This document shows, in pieces, positions 33,204 to 42,806 of a DNA stretch of 64,000 nucleotides. The notes beneath the pieces are model-generated. The model had not been told where the DNA came from and did not search any database. It saw only the letters and a list, made by a program, of their open reading frames with translations. Source of the stretch: Opeltia flavorubescens (Eukaryota > Ascomycota > Lecanoromycetes > Teloschistales > Teloschistaceae); the NCBI GenBank assembly GCA_000442125.1, contig KE546971.1, positions 870,583-934,582 of the forward strand, in the 5' to 3' direction. Every line of letters starts with the position of its first letter. Position 1 is the stretch's first letter. A program made the translations under genes and the position numbers.

Positions 33204-35644
33204 ATGGCTGACTACAGCTTTGGTGGGACGGACGAGGAGAACGCTGAATTAAAGAAACTCAACGCCGAAGTTGTGAGTCACCACCCGTCACAAGCCTATA
33301 TTCAAAATTCCATCGGGTACTGATCTCTTTACAGCTTGAGGATCCGGATAGTTTTGAGAATTGGGAAAAGCTCGTTCGCGCAGCCGAATCTCTTGAAGGA
33401 GGCCTCAATCGCAACTCGAGTCCACAGTCAATCGTTGCTACTCGCGATATCTATGATCGCTTCCTTGCTAAGTTTCCTCTTCTTTTTGGATACTGGAAAA
33501 AATATGCGGACCTCGAGTTTTCGATCGCTGGCACTGAGGCTGCAGAGCTGGTAATTCCGCTTCTCCTAGAAATATAGGTCCTGATTATCACTTACACACG
33601 GTCACATATAGGTCTACGAAAGAGGTGTCGCAAGCATTACAAACTCTGTCGACCTGTGGACCAATTACTGCTCCTTCAAAGTCGAAACTAGCCATGATCC
33701 CGACGTGATCCGAGAGTAAGTATTGATAGGTGCTTTCCTTCCCATAACTGTAAGAATTACAGCAAGCCCTATGATGGACCAAGGCGGTGGACCAAACGCT
33801 CTTGTTTATATCTTGAGATGGGTGAGAGATACCACACATCAGTATCTCGAGAATGCTTCTCACACATGATCTTCAGGCGATTTCATTTTTGTCGCCCCTT
33901 TCCTCAGAAATTACCGAACTCTGACCTCTTGCACTCGAAATGACGTTTGATGACGTTCCCTGCGGCTCTCAAGACTTCTGAGCCTAGTCATACTATGTTT
34001 GCTGCCCTCTGCCTCTTTCCTTCTCAATATCCCCGTTCCATAAACATACTTCTTTGCTGACATGATTTGCACAGGCTTTTCGAGCGAGGTGCAACATCCG
34101 TCGGACTCGACTTCCTTGCCCACCCTTTCTGGGACAAATACTTGGAATTCGAGGAGAGGGTAGAGGCTCAGGAAAAAATCTTCTCGATCCTAGATCGAGT
34201 CGTCCACATTCCAATGCATCAATATGCGAGGTACTTCGAACGTTACCGGCACCTCGCACAGCATAGACCTCTCCAGGAATTGCTTCCCGCCGACATGTTA
34301 TCGCAATTCCGATCAGATATCGAAAACGAGGGCCCTGCCACCGTTCAAGCAGGGGGACAGCAAGTCAAAGCAGAGCGAGGAGAGCTAGAAATCGAACGGG
34401 AAATGAGGACACGCATTGATAACTTCCATCTCGAAATATTTTCGAGAACACAGACAGAGACGACGAAGCGTTGGACCTACGAATCCGAGATTAAGCGACC
34501 GTATTTCCACGTTACCGACCTCGACGAAAGTCAGCTGGTCAACTGGCGGAAGTATCTTGATTTCGAAGAGGTCGAAGGTGATTATTCACGGACACAGTTT
34601 CTTTACGAGAGATGTCTCGTCACATGCGCATATTACGATGAATTCTGGTTACGCTACGCTCGATGGATGCTTGCACAATCAAATAAAGAAGAAGAGGTTA
34701 GGCATATATACCAGCGTGCCAGTATGTTGTATGCCCCAATATCCAGACCGGCCGTTCGCCTGCACTATGCCTACTTCGAGGAGATGTGTGACCGAGTTGA
34801 ACTTGCGAAAGACATTCACCAAGCTGTGCTCATCAACCTCCCTGGTCATATCGAGACTATCGTCTCTCTCGCAAATCTATCTCGACGGCATGGAGGGTTG
34901 GAAGCTGCGATCGAAGTCTACAAAGCTCAGATTGAGTCTCCTCAATGCGATCACTATGCCAAGGCCGCGCTGTGTGCAGAATGGGCACGTCTGCTTTGGA
35001 AGATCAAAGGCTCTGTTGATGAGGCGCGAAGGGTCTTCCAACAAAATGCCCATTGGTACCTTGATAGCCGACCATTTTGGATCAGCTTCCTCTTCTTTGA
35101 GCTTGAGCAGCCCACGAGTGCAGAGACTGAAGCTACGCAATACAAACGTATCAAGCAAGTCCATGATGATATTCGACGAAAAAGTCAGCTTCCACCACTA
35201 ACTATCAAAGACCTATCCCACTATTACATGGTATATCTTCTAGAAAGAGGGACGAAGGGGTCAGCAAAGGAGTATATGACGCTCGATCGTGAGATCAATG
35301 GGTGAGTCACTACTAGTTTATACATATATCTCTTCACAGCCCTTATGAACAGTACTCGACTGACTGCACCGCAGACCTTTCTCCGTGCAGGCAACAATGA
35401 AGCAGAAGTTGGCTGAAGATGGCCGGGAAGCCACAACACAGCGACGTATGATGATGGAGAATGGGCATCCAGGTGTCGAGGTTGATGAAGCTGCCATTCG
35501 ACGCGGCGAAAATCCCTACACAAAATACTATCAACAGCAAGGAGAACAACAACTACCAAGTGATATACAGGTTTGCTACTTTCAGATCCTGCATGAAAGC
35601 AACACTGACAAACTTCGCAGCCTCAACCACTACGATTTCCTTAG
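33204..35644 (+). CDS. prp39: Prp39, U1 snRNP HAT-repeat protein
   Basis: Component of the U1 snRNP needed for stable 5' splice-site recognition. Six exons: 33204-33272, 33335-33550, 33612-33715, 34075-35301, 35375-35570 and 35621-35644. They give 611 residues with all phases closed. The N-terminus reads GGTDEENAELKKLNAEV, then DSFENWEKLVRAAESLEGG, the usual fungal Prp39 opening. HAT repeats follow, for example FPLLFGYWKKYADLEF, SVDLWTNYCSFK, HPFWDKYLEFEER and FWLRYARWMLAQ, spaced about 35 residues through to about 530. Intron 3 is 359 nt, far longer than the 50-75 nt of its other introns, and contains a splice-site-flanked 59-nt segment (33763-33821) discussed under findings. The final exon codes for only seven residues plus stop and is the least certain part. 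Confidence 0.92.
33763..33821 (+). other. Candidate alternative (poison) exon within prp39 intron 3
   Basis: Preceded by an AATTACAG acceptor 47 nt after the GTAAGT donor of exon 3, and followed by a GTGAGA donor. It is 59 nt, stop-free in the incoming phase and not a multiple of three. Inclusion shifts exon 4 into a frame that stops at 34161-34163. It is a prediction from splice-site pattern only. Confidence 0.35.
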
Positions 35645-36026
35645 ATAATAGAACTTTCAAACGAGCAAAAATTTCAGGGGCTGTGGTCAATATGCGTTTG
35701 CTTCTGTACCTGGGGTATACTGACGATTTTGCTGTACAAAAACACTTTCAAAGGAGATATTCAGAACGTGCACCATAGTCCAACCTCTTTAATTGACATC
35801 TATGTATGGGAAATGAGGTAAACTCACATGCCGTCGTACGTTTTCGCTTTGAGATGTTTTCAATTTAGGTTGACTTTCTAAAGACTTTCTTCCATCAATT
35901 TGAAAATGTGATGATTTAGCTGTCAAATCAAGTGAAGGTGTTCACTAAATCGTACCCTTACCTGAATTACTTCAGCAATGGTGAACTTCAACCATCTCGT
36001 CCTTTCCTAGAAGTGTGCATTTGGCC
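35645..36026. other. Intergenic region after prp39
   Basis: 382 bp, AT-rich, with no supported gene. Short frames near 35650-35780 continue from unspliced prp39 sequence and are not protein-like. Confidence 0.5.
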
Positions 36027-37390
36027 ATGGCAGCATCAAAACATTCAAGGCGCCCTCGCAACGGCCCGGGTGCTTCAGCCAGATCATATATTTGTGGCCT
36101 ATGTAACAAGGGTTTCTCGCGCAAATACACGGTCAAGGACCCTCACTTTCTGACTTGTGCCAGACGAAAGGGCAATCCAAGCAACCTACCTTGGGATTCA
36201 CATCCATCATGCTGGGTTATATGTAAGGATGGCACACGCGGTCCTTCCAATACTAGCACTCTGCCGATTGAACCCCCATCGGAGGTATTGGAAGCTGCAA
36301 AGGTGAAGTTTTGACTATTTTGCTATCTTGATTAGGCAATACGACGAATTTCTATTTGTCACTCTGCTAACATCCAGATAAAGGATTCAGATTCGGCGCA
36401 GATGATGCATTCCAAGGTTACAAGCGTGGAAGATCCGTCAAGTAGTGCGAATACAACGTACATCGAAGAATGGCGAGAGGAACCAGGAATTTCATCGAGC
36501 CCCAATCTGCCCACTACTCAGAAACTCGAGGTAAGGACTTACCACCACTTCTCGGTCCATTTTACTAATGACAACATAGTCGCCTTACAGCGACGACCCT
36601 GCTCTGATAAGTCTAGACTCTGATCGTTCATCCAGTCCCTTCTTGCCTGCGTACCCTGATCCTGAGGTAAAGTAATGGCAGATCATCAGTACAAACCACA
36701 CCTACTGATGGGGAGATAAGATCCCTCTGGCTCCTTACCGCCTGCTACCGCATCTAAGCAGCCAATTAGCCTCGACGCCGCCCAACCAATATCTGAGCCC
36801 ATACCACTTGCTTTCACATTCTGCTAATAGAGTATATCTATCGCCGCCAAACAATTCGCCATGCTCCTCTCACGTCGGACCCCTTCCGAGCGCAATGGGA
36901 CCTGTCCAACATCCGAACGTCGTACGCCGAGGCCTTCCTGAACGAGTACCATCAATCTCTAGCCTGGCGATGAATCAGATGGCCAGCATTGCCATTGGTG
37001 CAACACGCCAGAAGGCAGGTATTGACGATGCAGAGGCGTTGCGCATGTGGAGACTGTGGATGGACTTGGTACCTGGTCATGAGTTCATTGTTCGCGATCA
37101 CTATATACTGACGAAATGGACAGCTGCCCTCTGGTGTTAACACTGATATCGTTACCTCGAAACCAGGAGCCAGTCAGAAGGACCGGCAGCAAGCGGTCGT
37201 GTGGTTGGGACAGGATGTTTATGCTGGGCTTCTAGCTAAATCTGAGGGACGACATACGGATCGGCTGAAGATGGCCGAGCTTTGGGAGGAGATTGCCTGG
37301 CATCTGGATGATGAAGATGCAGCAAATGGGATCCGCGAAATCCTGCAGACGCAGCAGATTCAGGGGGTCAGACGCAGGACGGGCGTATGA
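36027..37390 (+). CDS. Hypothetical protein with an atypical N-terminal CCHC zinc finger
   Basis: Exons 36027-36302, 36378-36530, 36580-36666, 36721-37068 and 37124-37390 are all phase 0 and give 376 residues. Residues 1-20 are basic. A finger CxxC(x13)HxxxC is formed by C23, C26, H40 and C44 around NKGFSRKYTVKDPHF, followed by a conserved-looking NPSNLPWDSHPSC stretch (50-62) with further Cys and His. The middle (90-240) is Ser/Pro-rich and probably disordered. Residues of about 250-376 are helical and hydrophilic. Similar RKYTVKDPHF finger proteins of unknown role are, to my knowledge, frequent in Pezizomycotina. A nucleic-acid role is possible but unproven. The intron ending at 36720 has a weak acceptor (ATAAG), so that junction is the least certain. 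Confidence 0.7.
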
Positions 37391-37488
37391 TGCGGGAGGA
37401 TGGTAACATCTAAGATTCCGGTGTGGTTTCTCGCGGATGAATACAAGGACAGACTCATCCTGCATAGACCCATCTCATTGTTCATTAC

Positions 37489-37957
37489 TCATAAAAATTT
37501 CGACGACGGGTGCCCGGGATGATTCGCTTCCCAATTCTGTCCATCGCATTGTATGATCTTATGCGACCCAACTGCGTCTTTGGTTAAGCACCTCCAATTA
37601 ATATTATACCCATCCGGGCTGCTTCTGGGCACGTAGAGCGGACATATACCGCAAGTCTTACAGAACCAATGCTTAGCTGTGCCGGTGTTGAATCTATACT
37701 CCAAGAGATTCTCCTTGCCTTCAAGGGTCTTGAGACCTGAAGCCGGTATCTCCAGGCCGAGAAAGCCTGAGATGGGTGAGTAAAGCAAAGGGACTAGGAA
37801 AGATTCTAGACGCTGAGTAAGGGAACGAGGGGAGGAGACCTTTCATGTAACAAATACTGCAGTTACATTCGCGCACCTCGACGTCTTTAGGAACCAGAAC
37901 GGAGAGCTTGATAGCATGGCAGTGACAAGCGCCTTCGCGGAGGACGAGCTCGGTCAT
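37489..37957 (-). CDS. GFA-family (CENP-V/GFA) zinc protein
   Basis: Member of the glutathione-dependent formaldehyde-activating enzyme family, a small zinc-binding beta fold. True substrates of fungal members are mostly unknown. Exon 1 is 37957-37840 and exon 2 is 37766-37489, phase 1, giving 131 residues. Zinc ligand motifs are in the usual order: GACHC (C11, C13), CNCSIC (31-36) and CKTCG in the second exon. The C-terminal ID of the fold, NINWRCL, is also present. The donor is GTCTCC, which is non-consensus but required to restore the motif order; without splicing both halves end in unrelated text. It is divergent from atg5 with 381 bp between starts. Confidence 0.85.
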
Positions 37958-38338
37958 TGTATTTCTCTCCTAAGTGGTTTGGGTAGCCAGTTATATATCT
38001 AAGTCAAAGACCAAATACCACTGCTCTACTCTCTCAGCCGTAAGATTATAGTTCAGGACGTGAATGAAGATAGAAATGTTATAGAGTAGAATATTGGACG
38101 TCTTTTAGGAACTCGCCGGCTTCAGGCAGGAGGATTCTCCGGAGCTTGGCTTGGATTCATCCAAATTTATTTTACTAGATTGTAACGTAACTTCTTCGCA
38201 AGTCATACATGCCGACCCAAGCCACGACATGCTGGCCTGTAATGCTATGTTACACCTGAAAATGCGGGATCGCACAGAATCCTGGTCAATACAGCGTCGT
38301 TGGAGCCAACCGCATGAGCTTCGAAACTCTCGACGGAG
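37958..38338. promoter_or_regulatory. Divergent promoter region GFA gene/atg5
   Basis: 381 bp between divergent start codons. No distinct element is recognised. A short frame from an ATG at about 38314 (MSFETLDG) overlaps the atg5 start in another frame and could act as an upstream ORF. Confidence 0.45.
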
Positions 38339-39379
38339 ATGACGCTTCACCACCAAAAGAGTACTGCCAGCCTACAAGATGCTATATGGAACGGGTCTGT
38401 GCCTTTGGAGTTTCGATTATCTCCTTCTGAGTGTAGGATCTACGACGAGGCAGACACGTACTTCGTATGTATAAGTGCATTATGTTCGAGTAGTGACTGA
38501 GAGATTGTGTATCAGATTCAGTACCCACGACTGTCATATCTACCCTTCCTCCTCCCTCGGCTGCACGCTTTCTTCACCTCTTTCCTGATCGACCCCGCCG
38601 CAGCGCCGCACGAAGGCTGGTTCTCCTGTGAGGACGTACCGCTGAAATGGCATTACCCCGTCGGACTGCTCTACGACCTCTTCTCTGGAACTCAACCGGC
38701 ACAAGCTAATGGCTCTGATCATGACCATTCTCCCACAAGACAATGTTCTTCAACAGGGCCATGGTGTTTGACGTTGCATTTCACCGACTGGCCTGGAGAG
38801 CAGCTTGTCCAACCAGACGCAGAAGGCAAGGTATTGCATGATGCGTTCATCAACAGCGTTAAGGAGGCAGATTTTCTTCGGAACGGAACAGCAAAAGGGA
38901 TTATGTCGTTGTCAAAAGATGATTCGACGCAATTATGGACAGCCGTACAGGAGCGTATGGTATCATCCATCGGTCATTCCGTCTTTGGAAGCTAACATGA
39001 GACAATGACAGACCAGCGTTCTGCCTTCGATCCAATCTTCCAGAAACTGCTGTACGCTCAAGGCGCCCCGCTCCGCCATATACCTCTAAAGATCTATCTC
39101 CCTTCCTCGCCGTCCGCTTCGGAGCCTTCCTCTGGCCATTTGCGGGTCGTTCAATCCCTCGTCACTCCCTTCTTCCAAAGTACGAAAGAACCACAGACTC
39201 TTGGAATGGCCTTGCACGCCCTGCTACCAACCTTGTTTCCAAGCCGTAGGACACCGATACTAGCGAAACCTGTCTTGCATGGTGCCGTGGTGCCTATGAA
39301 CTCACAGGTCGAAGGTCTTCTCAGGGAGGCAGCGTACCTGGATGGGTGGTTGCACTTAGGCTTGGTCATGATAAGCTAA
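38339..39379 (+). CDS. atg5: Autophagy protein Atg5
   Basis: Acceptor of the ubiquitin-like Atg12; the Atg12-Atg5-Atg16 complex promotes lipidation of Atg8 on the phagophore. Exons 38339-38464, 38516-38954 and 39012-39379 give 310 residues. Exon 1 supplies [21 protein letters not shown], the conserved Atg5 opening, and is in no obvious long frame, so it is easily missed. Exon 2 has [14 protein letters not shown] and the conjugation region [13 protein letters not shown] with acceptor lysine K158. Exon 3 holds the second ubiquitin-like fold, with [10 protein letters not shown] and the terminal [10 protein letters not shown]. All phases close. Length and motif order are normal for filamentous fungi. 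It lies 13 kb from atg1; nothing suggests joint control. Confidence 0.95.
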
Positions 39380-40433
39380 AGCATATTTGATTGTTTTAGT
39401 ATCCATCTATCAGTGCATGACAATTGAAGATCTTGTAATTGACAAGTTCGCAGTCGTAAGAATCTCTGTTGTTGCGTAACCAGTAGAATTGTACGACAAG
39501 CTATTGAGTTCCCTGTCCATTGGATTGAAATGCCGTGTAAGGAAACGTACCGGTGCCGCGGCGAATATGTTGATCTAGATCGCCAATATGACCGACCAGT
39601 CTATGGAAGCAGTCTCATAGAAGAGACGGAGAATTGGTGGTTGATTATGCGTTCGTGAAAGCGTAAGGATTGCAAGATTAGCCCGGAGACAACTTCACGA
39701 GATGAAGCTGAGTCAGCATCCAGTTTTAGGTCTTCCACAAAAAAATCTCCGTTTAAATTCTCAACCGTGTTTGCACAACTACTCGGTCGATGTTGAGCCA
39801 AAGCGCTTTACGGATTCGCAAGATAAGAACAATGAAAGCCGTCTCGCGAGTAATATCAGATGACATTATTGTTTGTAATACCGAATGAGCAGAAGTACTA
39901 CTACACAACAAACATGCTACATGTGTCTCTGCCCAAATGTTCCACGTGTTGAGCAATTCATGCATAACTCGACCAATACCACGGCTTTGCCTACCTCCTG
40001 TGCCTCTTCTCATGGTCTTGGGGCATACTTTATTTTAGTCGGTGGAAGAAAAGAACAGGCTTTTAGCAGGGCCGCGTCTTCTCCACCCTGCTGTTATCAA
40101 TCGATGAAACAGGAGGACTTTTCTATACAGACGGACAAAAACTCCCTTGAACATATATCTTTCTTCCGAAAGATTTATCCTATCCTTGCGCCTCAATGCC
40201 GTCTCTTACATTTCCTAGTCTCTCATATACCTTTTATGTGCGCATGCGTCCTGTACTATTTTCTGTCGTTTGTTGACTGCTGGCTGGATCAGCAGGTTGA
40301 TGATGGTGCTGCTTCGTTGGAGGAGAAAACAAAAGTAAGAATCGAGCGACCAATCTTGCTGTTTGAGGTTCTCTGGCTTCAATGGGTGGTGGTAAAACTT
40401 GACGCGCAATAAGGAAATCATCTGATTGAACGT
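39380..40433. other. Intergenic region between convergent atg5 and the zinc-cluster gene
   Basis: 1.05 kb between two 3' ends. One ATG-initiated 175-codon frame on the + strand (39885-40412) has no recognisable domain, a composition unlike the neighbours and a length possible by chance. Nothing else is supported. Confidence 0.45.
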
Positions 40434-42806
40434 TTAGCATCTATTTGGATGTATCGATGTCACAAGTAAGGCCTTACGATATCTTTCGATGATCTCGCTC
40501 GCTGCGGCAGCAAGTGACTGGGAGGCAGGGTCGAGGCAAGCTCGATCTTGAATATTCTGTATCGGGTTCAATCCCTTGGGCGACAACGTTCTATGCGCTT
40601 GATGGAAGAGATTTTTCAAGAACTCAAATCTTTCTTCCATTACTTCGATTGCTTCATTCGCTGTATTGTCATCTTTCCGAACGATTCCTTCGCCCTTGTC
40701 CGTCTCGTCTTTGCCGCGTACAGATACTTGCAATGATTCTGTGGTCATTGCAAGAACGGTCATGCTTGCGAACAGAGCTGCCCAAGCATCCTTCTTATTG
40801 GCACGACGTAGAAGTTCTTGAATTTGGCCAAGGAACTCTCGCAAAATGGCTTGATGCAAAGCGCAGAGTAAGAATTTGAATTGCTTATTAAGCCATCGTG
40901 GAGAGGTTTGTGTTGGATATCGATCCCGTGGCGGATTTCTAAGTTGATCATAGACAGCGTCTTTAGTACTCTCGACCAACGTCATAGAATGTGTCATGAT
41001 ATGGGTTACCACCACAAGCTTAAGACTCAAATGGACCAGCTTTTGTGCCTACACATTAGTCGAGTAAGTTATTGAAGCAAATGACGTTTGCGTAGGACAT
41101 ACTTTACCGGACGCTGCCTGGTGGTATTCGAAAATGGGAAGCAGAAAATCCCTTTCCACCCGGCACGCATCTCCACGGAAGCAAACTTTAGGGAACCCCC
41201 TAAAGCTTGTTTGGAGGAGCTCCTCAAGGTACATATCAAGCTTTGTTCGCCACCCGTTGACGAACATGAGCACCATGCCCAGCGGAGGTGATGGTACCGA
41301 CACAAGATCGTATTGATTCGTCTCAAGATTCAGCCGGTACTGGTTTTGAAAGAGCAGACTGGGCCCCTTCGATTCGATCTCGGTAACGTCGCATTTAATA
41401 CTCCGGAAATAGCCCCAGGTCAAGTACACTGTCATATAGTTGTCCAACCACCGATCTACACGGGCTGAAGCAAATGTACGTAGCTTCTGTGGGTCATACT
41501 GTTCGGCGAGACTTGCTTGCTATACTTGAGCAAAAGGCCGCTTCACGGGCGCTGCAGTTTGAGAGCTTACCAGGTATGAAGCTTGACGTGAGATCTGGTA
41601 ATCTCGCGCAGATGCATTTCAGCAGTAGAGATTGCGTCCGCTTGTTCCTATTCTTACAGGTCTTGCAAGTTTCGTCATTTTCATTCTCAAACGTACACTG
41701 CGGCTATCGTGTTAGCGCATTCCTTTCTTGCAGTCTCTCACTATATATTTGCTGCTCCTCACCTGGCCTCTTTGAAGTGCACAACTCCAACACGAGCCCC
41801 CTCTTTGACGAGTTGCTTGTGCGTTCCGCCGGCTTTCCGGATCAAGAGGTCCTTGACGACGACCTCCGACGAGTCCGGTCTTGTGATCCTCCGAGGAATG
41901 ATCTTTTGCTCCACCTGCAGTATCGAAAGGCGGGCCAATAGGGTCAGGAGTCGGTGGTGGACCGATGTTCATGTCCTGGAAGGGTGGATCGTGGAGGAAC
42001 ACATTTTCTGCCATCAGCGTATCAGGATTAGTATCAGTATACTTTCCAGGATAACCATGGCCCTGGGGCTTCTGATCTACCACCATAACGTCCATCGCGG
42101 GCTCGTACATAAGCTCGGACACAGGATGAATGCCGCCATTTAGCTCGCCAGCGACGCACGGGGACCATGGGCCAGTTGCCATATGGATGGCCTCTGGGAC
42201 ATGGCGAGGCTCTTCATCAATGAGGGGAGCTGTCGACATGTGCCGAGTGACTGGAGCATGTTGATAGGCTCGCTCGAACACAGCAAGGCGGTCAATCATC
42301 TGGTTCTGATTGTGATAACGTGATTGGACGTTCGAGGCTTGATTGATTTCTGGAATGATGGCTTGGTAGGTCATACTGCTGCCATAGTGATATGGTTCTG
42401 CTCTAGTCAGTTACATATGGCTAGTCGGCGTAGTAACGTAGCACCAGGGATCTAAGCCAAAATACGACTTACCCGGATGCTGACTGGAAACGACTTCTTG
42501 CCCATTCCCTATTGCTGCTGACTCGATCCTACTTTGTCCGATTTCGAGAGTTCTCATTGCATCGCGCTCGAAAAACGGGACAATACCAGGCCAAGGATTG
42601 AAGTCAACGTCCATTGGCCATCCGTTACCATACGAGGCCGAGTCATCTGAGATCCTTGAACCTTCAGGGCCTGTGCAAGCATTGAGCTGAGAGACATCGA
42701 ACATAGAACCTCCTGGAGAGGGTAGAGTCTCCGAGGGGGTGAACTCGGTTCTTGATGAATCAGTCACGGAACCGTGTGGCGGATGGAGATGCTGTCTTCT
42801 TTCCAT
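40434..42806 (-). CDS. Zn2Cys6-like fungal transcription factor with internal DNA-binding domain
   Basis: Exons 42806-42473, 42397-41763, 41697-41571, 41515-41103 and 41048-40434 give 707 residues, phases consistent. The zinc cluster CWSCALQRGQC begins at C314 (CX2CX6C), crosses an intron and continues with CKTC (334-337) and C351. It is followed by ARLPDLTSSFIPASL and a WLDNY-containing helical region, matching a Pezizomycotina family in which the cluster lies mid-protein and is preceded by a long disordered, Pro/Gly/Met-rich half. The C-terminal half (400-700) is helical. Two introns use acceptors lying a few bases beyond a nearer AG; only these keep the frame. The target genes are unknown. 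The start is the first ATG of the 5' exon, and an additional upstream exon is possible. Confidence 0.75.

Noticed and set aside
21713-39379. atg1 and atg5 in one window as an autophagy gene cluster
   Set aside because: Separated by 13 kb and six or more unrelated genes; no shared element seen.
39885-40412. 175-codon ATG ORF on the + strand between atg5 and the zinc-cluster gene
   Set aside because: No domain, composition unlike neighbours, and about one random ORF of this length is expected in 64 kb over six frames.
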